This document shows, in pieces, positions 11,597 through 23,861 of a stretch of DNA of 64,000 bases (position 1 is its first letter; every line of letters starts with the position of its first letter). A program made the position numbers and the translations under genes. The DNA is from Nereocystis luetkeana (Eukaryota > Sar > Phaeophyceae > Laminariales > Laminariaceae). The notes beneath the pieces are model-generated. The model was not told where the DNA came from and did not search any database. It saw only the letters and a list, made by a program, of their open reading frames with translations. The DNA lies in NCBI GenBank assembly GCA_031213475.1, contig JARUPZ010000035.1:529501-593500 (forward strand), read 5' to 3'.

Positions 11597-14500
11597 GCAG
11601 GTGTCGCCGGGGCGTTGAAACAATGCTCTGTGGTCATTGCGCGGGAAGAATACGCGTGCTCTGGAGGAGGCGGGGGGGGGAGGGGGGGGGGGGGGGAGGA
11701 ACTAGGAGATGTGAAAATGCTCTCGAGGTTGCATTTTTCTTGTCCTTGCGTGAATGGGAAGGTGGAAGATGTATCTCCTTCTGGTGCTTGGGCCTGTTGT
11801 CGAACATGCCTCCTTCCCTCCGCCCCGCGCTCCCGACAAAATGGGGGCTATTACCACCTGTCGGTTGATTGATCGGAAGGAACGACCAAACTATAGTCGA
11901 CTGACCGTGGCGGGCTTTAGCCCAATCGGGTCCGGGTGGGCGGTCTGATGTCGTCGGTCATGTTCAAGCCGTTTATCGGTTCGCCTGTCCCTCTGTCTTG
12001 TCCCGCCTGGCTTGGCCTCCCCCCTCCCAACCCCCATCCCCCCCCCCCCCTCCCGCTGACGCGTACAAGGTTTTCCGTGTGTCAAGCCCTACATCTGATG
12101 CAACAATCAATAAAAATGCCAAAGCAACTCGAAAACCCACGTTTTGGGGTCCGTTTTTTGCGTTGTTGATTATGTTTCTGTTTTCTTCTTCCGGGTTTTC
12201 GTTGTGAGGGGCGAGGGGGGGGGGTCCTCTCTCCGGAAAGGATGAGCCGAGGTTCGTTGATGGTGTGTGGGGGGTATGGTTTTACATTATTGGATGATGA
12301 CTCGTTATTAAGGGATGGAGGGGGGGTCGGAAGCGGGGAATATATTTTTTTTTTACGTTTTGTGGCTCGTCTTGCTTCTATCCCCATGGTCGGAAGTTCG
12401 GTAGTACTCCCTCTCTCTTAGTGTGGTGTGTGGCAGACGAGGGAGAGGGAGGGGTGGGGGGGTGGGGGGGAGTCGGATGATAACGATGACAAGAAGTCGC
12501 GGTGACTAAGGAGAAGAATTGATGCGAAGTTTTTTGGCGTCGAATGCAAAAAATGCGTGCGTCGCCCCTTTTCGATCGACCTGTCAACCGTTCTTGGGGT
12601 TTGGCTTTTTTTCCTCTTTGTGCATTCGCGTTGCGGTCGCCCTGCGCCTGCATTGCTCTGTGATGCTCGTGCGGAAAGAGGTTTAGTCTGCTCAGATGCG
12701 ATCAATTTTGGTGCGACGGAAGACAAGGGGGTTGGGGGAGGGGTTGATGGGGGGGGGGGGGGAAGTTGCCACCTCTCGGGCGACTCTCCCATATTTCGGG
12801 CGGGCGAGTGAGTAGGTGCATGACAGATGACGATGATGTACGAGTACAGTAGCAGCGGCGTATCGTCGCCTCTTTTTGGTTGTTTTCGTCTGAAAAAAAA
12901 TGTTGACCCCGCCATGCCACATGCCTTATAACCGCACGGCACGAAAAAAGAGCAAGCAGTGAAGAAGCACACGGAACTATTCCTGAGACACGCAAAGATT
13001 CTCGAGAAATATAAAGGAAAGTATTATCGTCAATATGGAGAGATTTCTCTAGAGATAAGAAAAGATAGGGGGCGATTTCTCGACGAGGAAAGGTTCTTGA
13101 GATCAAGGAAAGATTCTCGAGATGTTTCGGAAAAAAACGAGAGGAGAACGAAGCTGCTTCGGTAGGAGGGAGAGGGGGGAGGTGGGAGTGGATCAGATGA
13201 CGTTGTTGTTGTAGCTTTTTAGTGTTGACTCTGTTTGGACTGCTGTGCTTAAGGTGGGGTGCGGTCCCTCGCCAGGACTTTTCACCCCCGAGATTTGCTG
13301 TCCGGTCCATGGTATGACGATTCCCGAACACGAACAATCGATCAAAGAAAAAAAAAAGACCGAAGCTGCTCTTCTTATTGCTGTACAGACAGGTGGTGGG
13401 TCTACAAGAAGAGCGCATCCATGTGATGTCCATGCGGCAGCGCGGTCATTTTGCCACTGCTGCCGAATCAGTATTCTCGCAGTGTTTCGCGGCATGAGCA
13501 GTGCGTCGCAACGTCGTTGCTGCTGCCCTTGTCTCATCAATATATTCCCGGTACATGCGTCTCTTCAATATATTCCCGGTACATGCAGCAGCAGCAACAG
13601 CGCGTCATAACTTTGCCGCAATATTGCTTCCCCAATACTGGAGGGCATCTTCCGTGACAAGGCACTGGTGATCTCTGAAGTTCATGATAAGCTTCGTTCA
13701 TTCTTGCCTCCCTTGTTAGGAAGCTCAAGACCTATGTACCATGTTCGTCCAGATGATCCACAGGTAGGTACTAACCTGCCGTTATGGGATGTTGTGCAAC
13801 ATCTGTGTAGTACAGATCCAACCCAGGAATCATGTCCTACTACTGTAGATAATACAGATCAGGAATACATCTGTCCTGAATGATGGTCATGGAAGTTTGT
13901 GGTCCCCTAACGATTGGCGCCAATGCCGCGGACAAGCGGCCTGCACTACAGGTCTCGGCTGCCCTTCGTAGTGCCTGAGCAACGTGGCGCACCCGAATAC
14001 CCTTAAATGATATTGCAACTCGCGCTCTCAACTCCGCCGCATCTCGGCAGGTATCGGTATACTGCTGCAGTACCATCATCGTTCGGAAATTATGCACAGA
14101 CCATCGATCAAATCGAAACCAACGCTGGTTCCCATGGTAGGAGGGGCTGTGGTCCCGTTGCCGTGTCGCGTATGTATCAGCGTGGTGCTGGTGGTGCTGT
14201 AGGCGACGATGGGCTCGCTCAGTGATGAGCGGCGAGATATTACAGCCCGAACTTCGTCGAGGCCAACGCTACTAATTCGTAGGGTCAATAGGTGATGAGC
14301 CTCGACCAGGGCCTGAGCTTCGATTTACTACTGTTGTAGTACGTATGGCATACATCGTGCAGGTCGGTGCCCTCTGCTGGCTGATATAATTACTTGAAGT
14401 ACATATATTATAGGTGTTCTGTTTTTTTAGTAGGAAGCGCTCGCCTCGCGTCATCATCGGAAATCAGTGTCCTGTGCACCTGTGTTGCACTGCCCGCTAA

Positions 14501-15015
14501 ACACAACAAAAGGTCCCGACAACACAGACACTGGAATCACGTCTGCCGCCTTTTTTCTGAGGATTTTTCGTTTGTCTGCTCTAGCTCCGAACGTTTCCAT
14601 CGAACCAAAATTTGGCAGGGCAGATATGAGCTCCTTGGTGCACTCCCGTGAGTGCGCCAAAGCGACGGCACTTTTCGTGTCATCCTTCGGGGCGGACCTC
14701 GTCGCTGAAGTTGAAAATGTGGTTCCAGGCGCTTGAATTTTCAGTTTCTTGTACTGTACTCAATTGTTTTTTTTCTGCTGTAGAACGAGAAGCAGCAGCC
14801 GGAAGGAAATAAACCTACCAGTAGCCCACAAATAGCACAGAGATTGTTCCTTTCAGACTTGGAACGCGATATACGCTCTCCATTTACACTACAACCACCT
14901 TAAATCTGCCCTCGTTGTTGGTACTGCTCGTGCTGTTGCTGCTGCTGGGATCAGAATGGAATGTTCGTTTTTGTCTCTTGAAACGAACGTTATCAAGCAC
15001 GTCGCAGAATACTAA
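11597..15015. other. Downstream of eIF4G: no recognised gene
   Basis: Holds poly-G/poly-C tracts, an AATAAA at 12109-12114 that is far for a poly(A) signal, a purine-rich stretch 12955-13165, and a 30-base tandem duplication around 13545-13585 (AATATATTCCCGGTACATGC). Two overlapping minus-strand open frames, 14288-14076 and 14097-13840, together read about 145 residues and may be an old pseudogene. A plus-strand frame ends at 14736. None has a motif I recognise. Confidence 0.4.
13770..13880 (-). repeat. Dispersed repeat family D copy
   Basis: GTTGTGCAACATCTGTGTAG, ACAGATCCAACCCAGGA and the tail match the copy at 61960-62185 in the same orientation. Confidence 0.65.
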
Positions 15016-15173
15016 ATTTTTAATCTGGAATCTCGAATCTGGAATCTCGATTTTTTAAATAACATAAACGCGACTTTCCCCCCGCGAAACCCTTTGTGGT
15101 AGCGTTAGACTTCGGATGCATGTAAAACTAATCGACATGAAAGTTCAATTTAAGCTTTTAATAATCTCGCCCC
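15016..15173 (+). repeat. Small TIR element F1, left part (split by LTR element)
   Basis: Begins with repeated AATCTGGAATCTCG, contains CGACATGAAAGTTC, and breaks at TCTCGCCCC where the LTR starts. The same unit is uninterrupted at 28085-28300. The right part resumes at 19850 with GGGGCGAGATTCCAG, the inverted terminal motif. Confidence 0.7.
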
Positions 15174-15474
15174 TGTTAACATCATGGTCGGGACACTTTC
15201 TATCCCCAGACAGGTTTGCCTATTAAGCAGGAGGTGCTCGTTGGTACTCACTTGAGTTGTTTGCTTACAGTTGGAAGAAGAGCAGCTTTATTCCTTTCGT
15301 GCATGACATAATAATATGTGGAGACTGAGGGCAAGGCTCGTGCCTCGCCGGGAAAAACCCTGGTTTTCCATCTAAGGTATGCCTCTCAAGTACTATAAAT
15401 ACCATTCCAATACCGGAACCCAGGTAATTACCGGGCTTTCAGCCTCATCCAAGCAGTATCATAACACTAGCCCA
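15174..15474 (-). repeat. LTR 1 (3' LTR of the minus-strand retroelement)
   Basis: 301 bp. In plus orientation it starts TGTTAACATCATGG and ends CATAACACTAGCCCA, giving TG...CA ends. Closely matches 19198-19481 in the same orientation and 19562-19849 inverted. Confidence 0.85.
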
Positions 15475-16134
15475 CTCTGATGAGCTGTATACCTACGCAG
15501 AATTAGGGGGAATTCGTGGTACCCTGATTCCACGAGCTGGAACATGAGTCGAAGAGGCGGCTCCTCAAAACCCACTCCCACACCTCTAAACGGCGTGGTA
15601 CGTCAAAAAGGAGAAAGAAAGGAAGGACTAGCCTTAAGGGGCAGGAATAAATCGCCAGCGAAAACCATCGCCACGCCACCCGCAACGGGGGTTGGGCGAG
15701 AAGGTGTCTACGGAAAAGCGGAAAGTTAACCAAAAAACCGAGGCGGTCCTGTTCCCCAGTAGGTATTGTCAACTCAAAGTTTATCCAGATCGCCCCCAGC
15801 TCCCGAGCGGGGGGGGGTCGGTAGGACAAGAAGAAAAACAATGCGGAATGCGCCAAAAACCAGTTAAACCCAGCCCACAACTCCGGAAACGTGTCCTGTG
15901 CCACAAATCAGTGACCCGATTACCCAGACCAGCCCCGGCACTTAGCGGGGGGTAGGCAGGACAAAATATGCAAAAACCATCCCTAACCCAGCCCAAGAAG
16001 ACCAAACCAGGAAGATACCGAGCAGAGAACCCCCGACCCAAAAACTCGAAAAACATAAAAAAAAGTACAAGATCATCCTCTAAAGTCAGGAACACGGCAA
16101 GTAAAAATAATCAAGTGCAGCCGAGAAGCTAGAA

Positions 16135-18259
16135 TCAGCTATCCCCGGCGGCGCTTCGAAATTCATCTACGTTACGCTGAACCCCGCGTGCAAACGTGCT
16201 AGCCGAGCAGGCACCAAGAATCTCGTACAGCTCTCGTCGAAGTCGTGTAACGCGCCGGAGAAAGAGGAAGTTTGATCGGTCCCGAGTCGTCCAAAAATCG
16301 AACCAAATATACCCGATCCGTTGGTGAAGTCGCGCTGATTTCCCCGAGCCACCGCAGACCGTCGTCGCCCCTGTACTAAAAGTGGGCCCCGTTTGGAAGC
16401 ACGTTGTTACAGCATCAGCGAAGCTAATCGGCGTGCGATACGCAGCCATAGCCTGGTGCCAGAAACCGCTCGCCGTTATTCCGAGAAAGCTCTCGTTGTG
16501 CCACACCAATTATCATCCGGCGGTACAGGCGGTTGGTTCAGCGGTGCTGGTTCGGGGTGCCGGCCCAGTAGCGCAAAAAATCGTGGCGAAAAAGCCGAAG
16601 GTCAATTTCCCGTTCCCGGGATGGTCGGGATAGTCCTGTCCAGTGCGTCTCGTACATCACCGCGATGGGCCACCCTGACCTCGAACCGATTGGTGTCTGG
16701 TAATCGTTTCCACTTCGAGTCGTTGAAGAGGGCTCGAAACGTCGTCCTGGCTGACGTGGTACGGGAGGGATTTCTCGGAGAAGTAGTTTAGCACGTATTG
16801 CGCCAACCCCGCAGGAAAAAACTTCGGCATGTCGCCATGGTCGTGGGGGTTGGCACAGGGCTTGCAGCGTTCAACCGATACGCGCCGGCGAGCATCAGCG
16901 CCGGGCATATCGGCGAGAAGATCTAAACACAGGAGCTTGACCTCGAGAGGAGATCCGTCCGGGATGTCCGCGGAGGAGCAAGGGCCAACTGCGAGAACTT
17001 TGTGGGGATCCGATCAGTTGACTGAGAGTTTGTCCTTGAGAGCTTTGGCGTCCGTGTCAGGCTTCGCGCCCTGGCGAATGGTGGCCGCCGTAGTGTACAC
17101 CCACGCCCTGCCGCCAATGGCGAATTTAGGGACTGGACGCAGTGCGTCGGAAAGGGCGGAGTAACGGCGGTTCACGCGAGCAACAGTGAGGGCGTGGTGT
17201 TCGCGAACGATATCGTACGCGCGCTACTGACGGTCCGTCGCCGAATCGCAGTAGGCAAGGTGGTCGCGGGTCAAACTCTGGTGGCCGGCGACTCCGGCAC
17301 GCTCGAAAATCGTGAAGGGGGGGCGTGACAGCCGACCCATGTGGAAGTCGTTGGGAGTCAAACCCGTGGCTGCGCAGGCGGATTTGTTGTACGCAAATTC
17401 GACATGAGAAAGCTGTTCATCCCAGTTGTTTTGGAGCTCGTTGACGACCATTGCCAGTATCTGGGCCATCGTGTGGTTTACACGTTTCACCCCACCGTTG
17501 CCGTAGGAGCTGGTGGCAATTTTCCGAACCCCTAGAAGCTGATAAACGGCGTGCGAAGCTTGGAGCAGAACTGGAGGCCGTCGTCCAAGAGGATGCTACG
17601 CGGGCATCCCCAGAGGGGAACACACCGGTTGATGAGGGTATTAGCCGTGCCCTCAGCGGTTGACTCAGCCGCTGTGACTGCGTACATGTAGGCTCGGCGG
17701 CTGAAACGATCAACGAAAAGCAAGATGTAGATATCACCCCGAGGCATCACCGGGAGAGGACCAAAGTAGTCGACGTTGATGGCGATGCTGGGTCCTTCTG
17801 GCAAGGTCATCATGATGGTGGGCCACGGACCGTCTGCCGCAACGTTTTCCGTGCTTGGCACTTCAAGCAGTTACGTAACCACCACCCGGTGCAGATACTC
17901 ATACCGATCCACCAATAGAAACCTTCGAGCATACATAGGGTGCGCGCGAGTCCCAGGAAGCAGGAAGCTGTGGAATGACAAGCCTGCATGACCCAGGGGT
18001 GCATGAGCAGCGGCACATAAACACAAATAGGCTCGTCGTTCAATGAACAGGCCGTACGACCCACCGGGCGTTGCGTACCCGGCGCAGGAGGGGGAGACAG
18101 CTGTCGGACGAGTAGAACGACGCCCGCGTCGGTGGCATGCAATTGGCCTTTGCTAGCTAGCTCCTGAACCTCTGAATAGGGAGGGCGCTGCTGAGAAGGG
18201 AAACACGACCAAAAGTCGGCGGGCAAAGCTTCCGGCCGGCCAAGGGCTGTGTAGGGCAT
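16135..18259 (-). pseudogene. Integrase pseudogene of the LTR element
   Basis: Integrase inserts retroelement cDNA using a DDE triad. Frames 18259-17810, 17861-17532, 17490-17224, 16908-16657 and 16509-16135 form one disrupted reading. HHCC and both Asp residues are present, but the position where the catalytic Glu normally sits (NGGVERVN pattern in this family) reads Lys (AAA) at about 17489. A one-base frameshift follows CSKL near 17555. Family knowledge supplies the identity; the breaks are seen directly. Confidence 0.75.
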
Positions 18260-18639
18260 GGCGGCGTTGCGCGCGGGCTCGGCCTGTTGTTCCCGAGCCC
18301 AGTCGGCGTGCGAATAGTGCGCTGCGGAATCATTGAACTAAATTCAGCCGCTGCGCCGAGGGCATCCAAGTCGGTCGTGGTGACGGGCGGTGCATTAGTT
18401 GGGGGCGGGAGCGTACAAAGAGGAGTTCCCACGGGCTCGACGCGGTCACGGTCGGGCGGGATGGGTACAGACGGGACCGACTAGGCGACAGGAGCTGGGG
18501 CCCAAGACGGATGTGCGCGGTCACGCCCGTGGGACTCGCGGCGGGGTGATAGCTCGCCGGACAGATGGTTTAGGGGCCCCGCCGGGCCCGAAGCCATAAT
18601 CGGCAGCAGGCGGTGTGGTGCCAGCGGCAGCGGCTGTTC

Positions 18640-18697
18640 GTCGACGTGCCCGAGTGGTTAAGGAAATGGATTGGAAACCCATTGCGACTTCACGCGC
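18640..18697 (+). pseudogene. 5' half of a tRNA-Ser(GGA)-like gene
   Basis: GTCGACGTGCCCGAGTGGTT is a standard serine tRNA start with box A. It is followed by an anticodon arm ATGGATTGGAAACCCAT holding GGA in a seven-base loop. The long variable arm begins, but the T-arm and acceptor 3' strand are missing, replaced by unrelated GC-rich text. It lies within the gag side of the LTR element in antisense orientation. Not expected to make a mature tRNA. Confidence 0.7.
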
Positions 18698-19197
18698 CCG
18701 GCCTAGCTGGCTACGCGCTCAGCGGGGCGGGGGCGCCCAGGTGTCTTGGATGGCAGAGGGCTCGAGTGGGTATCCAAAGCTGCAAGACCCAAGGCCTGGC
18801 TGGTCACGCTCTCCACGGAGCGGGGACGCCCAGTTGTCTTGGACGACCGAACTTGCTCAGCCGAGCGAGAAGGCGCGGAAGGTGTCTTAAACGAGGTCCG
18901 TCTTCTTGGGGCCGCTCGGGCTTCGTCTTGGGGCTCATGCAGAACTCTTGCTTCCCTTGTTGGTCTGCTGTACAAGTCGCTCGATCAAAATTGACGAGCC
19001 TTTGGCGGTGGGCAACCGAGGGGCCCTGGGCCTCAGTGACTCGGCCACCGTGAGGGGAAGCAAACCCTCCCACTTCTGGAGTCTCCATCGTGCAGTGTGC
19101 GCAGCAAACTTAGTCCAGGAAAGCAAACGGTCAAGAACGAGTGAACACAACGCGTACCAATAAAAAGGCGATAAAGTCCTAAGCCGCAGACGCCACC

Positions 19198-19481
19198 TGG
19201 TAATATCAAGATCGGGACAATTTGTATCCCCAGACAGGTTTGCCCACTAAGCAGGTACTCGTTGGTACTAACTTACGTTATTTGCTTAAAGATTGCAGAG
19301 CAGATTTTATTCCTTTCGCGCGCGTGGAGACTGAGGGCAAGGTTCGTGCCTCGCTGGAAGAAACCCTGGCTTTCCATCTAAGATACGCCTCCCTAGTACT
19401 ACAAATACCATCCCAATTCCTGAACCCAGGAAAGAAACGGTCTTTCAGCCTCATTCAAAGCAGTACCATAACACTAGCCCA
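19198..19481 (-). repeat. LTR 2 (5' LTR of the minus-strand retroelement)
   Basis: 284 bp, plus orientation TGGTAATATCAAG to CACTAGCCCA. Direct copy of LTR 1. Confidence 0.85.
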
Positions 19482-19561
19482 CTAGCCGCTCGACTCATGT
19501 TTAGCTCGTGGAACGGGGTACCACGATTTTTCCATAATTCTGCATGCACACCTCGTCAAAG
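19482..19561 (-). repeat. Inverted piece of the LTR element's 3' untranslated end
   Basis: The reverse complement aligns with 15475-15555, including CATGCAGAATTATGG versus TACGCAGAATTAGGG and CCACGAGCTAAACATGAGTC. The sequence inside LTR 1 is thus repeated, inverted, inside LTR 3. Confidence 0.75.
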
Positions 19562-19849
19562 TGGGCTAGTGTTATGGTACTGCTTTGAATGAGGCTGAAA
19601 TACCGTTTATTTCCTGGGTTCAGGAATTGGGATGGTATTTGTAGTACTTGGGAGGCGTATCTTCGATGGAAAACCAGGGGTTTTCCCAGCGAGGCACGAG
19701 CCTTGCCCTCAGTCTCTAAGGTCACAGAAGGAATAAAGCCGCTCTTCTTACATCCCTACAAGCAAACAATGTAACTGAATACCAACGAGTACCTGCTTAA
19801 TAGGCAAACTTGCCTAGGGATACAAAGTGTCTAGACCTTGATCTTCACA
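19562..19849 (+). repeat. LTR 3, inverted relative to LTRs 1 and 2
   Basis: 288 bp from TGGGCTAGTGTTATGG to ATCTTCACA. It is the reverse complement of LTRs 1 and 2 and borders the right half of element F1, so it is the true outer end of the insertion. Confidence 0.85.
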
Positions 19850-19900
19850 CCCTTCAGCAGGGGGCGAGATTCCAGATTCCAGATTCCAAACTCCGAAAAA
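19850..19900 (+). repeat. Small TIR element F1, right part
   Basis: GGCGAGATTCCAGATTCCAG ending in CTCCGAAAAA is the inverted complement of the left end at 15016, so 15174-19849 was inserted as one block. Confidence 0.7.
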
Positions 19901-19924
19901 CTACTATGAACAGGGCTCCGGTTG

Positions 19925-20115
19925 GCATCATCGCCTGTAGTTGTGGATTATGTGGCTCTTGACCTCTGAGGATACAAGTGGTGACGCACTAGGCTCACTT
20001 CTTTGTGGGAGGCTAGTAATACATTACCTGAGACATCCATCCACATAGACTGACATGCAGTCTGGGCTACCGTTGTTTGAGGCTACAAACATTATGCAGT
20101 TTGGGCTACAGTTGT
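19925..20115 (+). repeat. Dispersed repeat family L, copy 1
   Basis: GGATTATGTGGCTCTTGAC, GTGGTGACGCAC and CATCCATCCA are shared in order with 20705-20905. A short internal tandem (GGGCTACNGTTGTTTGAGGC) follows. Confidence 0.65.
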
Positions 20116-20704
20116 TTGAGGCTACAAACATTCTAATTTACTGTTCTGTAAATGATCGAATAGCTTTACTAGCTCGGAGGGCTTAGGCTATTCGTGTTGA
20201 AAGGTGCAGCGTTCTAATATTTCTTCTTTCCATTATTATAGGAGCTACCAGGTAGTATACAAGAGCCCAAAAGGGAGTGTTCTCGGTTTTTATCATGTCA
20301 CGATAGACTTTTATTTCGGGCAATTTAGTGCCAGATCAATTATATATGAAAAAGGATGTTCAGTGTCTCGCGTTCGCCGTTACGATTTGTGTATGTATCT
20401 ATGACGACGGTGATAGCAAAGGACAACATAAGGTTTTTGTTCGAGGAACCTCGCGATCTCTGGCATGATATTTTTCGGTTCAGTTTATTTACTCTTCCGT
20501 GATTGCTACAGTTTCGTGTGGGATTGAGGGAGAGAGGCTTTTGCTTGTCGTCGGGATGAGTTTCCTCTTGCCACTACTACTACTGTGTGTGGTTGATTTA
20601 GGCCAAGCAGATACATTCTGGTTATCTTGGTTCTTCACTGCTGTGTAAAGATCCAGGGAGGGTGTTGGCTCGGTCTCTTTAAATGACAAATACGTACCGG
20701 TTGG

Positions 20705-20905
20705 TACCATTGAATTGCCTATTGCGGATTATGTGGCTCTTGACTTCAGAGGTTGTCGTAAGTGGTGACGCACGAGGCTCACTTCTTTTCTGCCCCTCGC
20801 CCTACCCTGTGGGAAAGGCCAATAATGCATGACCTGAATCATCCATCCAAATAAATACTACCATCGTGAAATCTGGGCTACTGCCGCCCGAGGCTACGAA
20901 CATGG
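20705..20905 (+). repeat. Dispersed repeat family L, copy 2
   Basis: Direct copy of 19925-20115 about 780 bases downstream. The interval holds nothing recognisable. Confidence 0.65.
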
Positions 20906-21477
20906 AACACCAACCGGAGCGTTGTGTGATCACAGGGCAAAAAAAAAAAACATATGTTTTTGGATACTCAGTTTCACTTGGTTAGAGAGTCTCCCCTCTG
21001 TCTAGCGAAAACAATTGATGCGGCGTGTCAACTTTTTTTTGGGGGGGGAGGCGCCCCTGCGGCACGATAAAAAAAATCGAGAGTTCGCTCATGCATGTTT
21101 TGCTTTAGTTTCCTTCTTCGTCTAAACGCTTTGTCCGTGCGCTCCTCCTCGGCTTTGTTCGGGGGACAATACATTGTATGTAGTAGTTGCTGCTGTCGTT
21201 GTTGTTGCTGATGTTGCTGATGTCCGTTAGTTGTTCCTGCGCTGAATCAATGTCTTCCGAGGCAACCCGTATTTATCGCGTCGCCCTTCGTATGACCACT
21301 CCGTAGGAAAGCCCTGTAACAAAAGGTATTATTTGTCGAACCTGATGATGACGGGGTCTCCTTGTTGTTGTTGTTGTCGTTGCTGCTGTTGCTGCTCTTG
21401 TTGTGCTGACGGAATTTATCCCCTTCTTCCAATCTACCAGTGCAACACAGGCACAATATACTGTATGTAGTAGAGGT

Positions 21478-21503
21478 AGTTAGTGGTGGTGGTAGTAGTA
21501 TTA

Positions 21504-21538
<35 letters not shown>

Positions 21539-21574
21539 TTATAGTAGTAGTAGTAGTAGTATAATAGTATAAAA

Positions 21575-21673
<99 letters not shown>

Positions 21674-21674
21674 C

Positions 21675-21726
<52 letters not shown>

Positions 21727-21737
21727 TAGTATTAAAC

Positions 21738-21811
<74 letters not shown>

Positions 21812-21819
21812 TAGTAGTA

Positions 21820-21853
<34 letters not shown>

Positions 21854-21867
21854 AAGTAGAAGTACTA

Positions 21868-21947
<80 letters not shown>

Positions 21948-21957
21948 CAGTATTAAA

Positions 21958-22011
<54 letters not shown>

Positions 22012-22012
22012 C

Positions 22013-22064
<52 letters not shown>

Positions 22065-22088
22065 TAGTAGTAGTAGTAGTAGTAGACT

Positions 22089-22130
<42 letters not shown>

Positions 22131-22180
22131 CAGTAGTAGTAGTAGTAGTAGTAGTAGTAGCAGTAGTAGCAGTAGTAGTA

Positions 22181-22243
<63 letters not shown>

Positions 22244-22244
22244 C

Positions 22245-22287
<43 letters not shown>

Positions 22288-22365
22288 TTTTAATAGTAGT
22301 AGTAGTAGGAGTAGTAGTAGTAGTAGTAGGAGTAGTAGTAGTAGTATTAATAGTAATATTAATAG
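21478..22365 (+). repeat. (TAG)n trinucleotide microsatellite
   Basis: About 890 bases of TAG repeats with occasional CAG, TATAG and TTAAATAG interruptions. The long open frames through it (poly-Leu/Tyr/Thr on the minus strand) are artefacts of the repeat. Confidence 0.98.
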
Positions 22366-22787
22366 TAGCATCAATAGTTAGTTGTACTACTTACTATTAA
22401 TACTATTGCAGTATTAATACTATTATTAATAGTAGTATAGTACAGCACAGCAGAGGTATCGTTTGAGAAGGTCACACGTGTGTTTTAGATTTTGCCGACA
22501 ATTAATAATTAATTGTTGACGAGGAATAGCATGCACAATGGGAGGTAGACTTTTGGTGCATGGGTTTCCTTTTGTTTCCGAGGTTTTCTTCTTTCGGGAA
22601 AGTTATGAGTGATCCATGTTGAAGATCATGCTGCACATTGTCGGATGGCAAGAGAAATAATAATAATAGCTAAGATGAGATGACGTGGGGAATGGAAATT
22701 GGAAAACGGCCGGCAGAGAAGAAAAGCGTACGAGGAATATACTGCTGATTTACATATTATAATGATAACAATAATAATAATAATAAT

Positions 22788-22900
22788 ATTGCCGCGCTTT
22801 TGTTCTGGAGAGTTTTTCACTTTCTGTTAATAATATTAATAGTCGTTTATTAGAACAACAGTACACATTGTCGGATGGATGGCAAGCATGATAATAATAA
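22788..22900 (+). repeat. Dispersed repeat family M, copy 1
   Basis: GCCGCGCTTTTGTTCTGGAG, CACTTTCTGTTAATAA and ACATTGTCGGATGG, ending in an ATAATAAT tail; a near copy is at 38992-39095. The poly-AAT tail suggests a retroposed element. Fragments of the 3' end recur near 22634, 23130, 26056 and 34918. Confidence 0.65.
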
Positions 22901-23861
22901 TTGAAGTTGTGTTGAAGAAAGAACCGAAGCAACCATTCAAAAGGCCGTTTTTCTCTAAGAAGTTAAGGATGCCTTGAGGAAACAAGAAAATTTTCGCGTC
23001 CCTATTTTTTCTTTTCCGTTTTTGGGGCATACTGCTGTGCTGTACATCATACATACTTCGTACATACATCGAAGTACGTTCACACCTCGTACGTATATCC
23101 ATAAACTAATATTGAGTACGTAGTATGCTTGCCATCCGACAATCAACAATGTGCAGCATGCATAACTTCAACGTTGATCACTCAAACATCCATAAATTAC
23201 CATTAAATATTTCTGGTACAGATCCAAAAAGGCCATTTTCAAGATAGATGAAAAAATCTGTCTCAAGTCAGAAAACCACATGTAATTAATTACTACTCTT
23301 ATTCCATGTTTTCCATCTAATAATGACAAAACGAATGTTCTTATATTTGTTATGGTACTGCTTCATTTCTTCTTCAGAATCTAGGCACGATATATATGGA
23401 AGAAATATATGTATTTATTAGTAATTAATCTGGGGAAATCCTCGTAGTTATATACCCCAGAATCACATCAAAAAGCTTTTTGGTGTATTTTTTTGTTGTT
23501 GCTCGATGGCGAAGATCAATCTTCATTCTCAAATCGCGGCGTCGGCCGCGCAAGAAGAGGCGGGCTGTGGGCGCGACTCGACAAAGAAAATGGCAAATAT
23601 GTTGATGAAAAACACAACACACACTCACTCCGGCTCGCAGCAGGTAGGTCTTGAAGGGTGAGAATTCCGCTGCGCTGTCACAGCAGTAAAGTAAGTAGTG
23701 GATGAAATATTTGACTGGGGGGTAGTAGGTGGTGGTGGCGGCAGGTCGGTGGCGGCACGAAGGCTACATTTCACTGCTGTACAGCAGGTCGGTGACGGCA
23801 GGCCGGTGAGGATCTCCCCCTCAGTCAGCAGTGGAGAAACCTGTGTCGTAACAGTTATTAA

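Larger units (their letters stand above)
15475..19197 (-). mobile_element. Internal region of a decayed Ty3/gypsy-type LTR retrotransposon
   Basis: Minus-strand coding between two direct LTRs. Reading from 18259 downward: the integrase zinc-binding HHCC (HPWVMQACH, then CLKC), the catalytic core (first Asp in INVDYFGP, second in LLDDGLQF), the GVKRVNHTMAQ region and a C-terminal tail ending near 16135. No reverse transcriptase or RNase H is visible, so much of pol is deleted. The 5' third (18260-19197) is low-complexity and may be gag debris. A possible primer-binding site lies just inside LTR 2 on the minus strand (TGGCGTCTGCGG). Non-autonomous and dead. Confidence 0.8.

Noticed and set aside
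12702-13433. 243-residue minus-strand frame
   Set aside because: No motif, biased composition, no splice or start context; best treated as chance.
18640-18697. Functional tRNA-Ser
   Set aside because: T-arm and 3' acceptor strand are absent.
21865-22374. 169-residue minus-strand frame rich in Leu/Tyr/Thr
   Set aside because: It is only the translation of the (TAG)n microsatellite.
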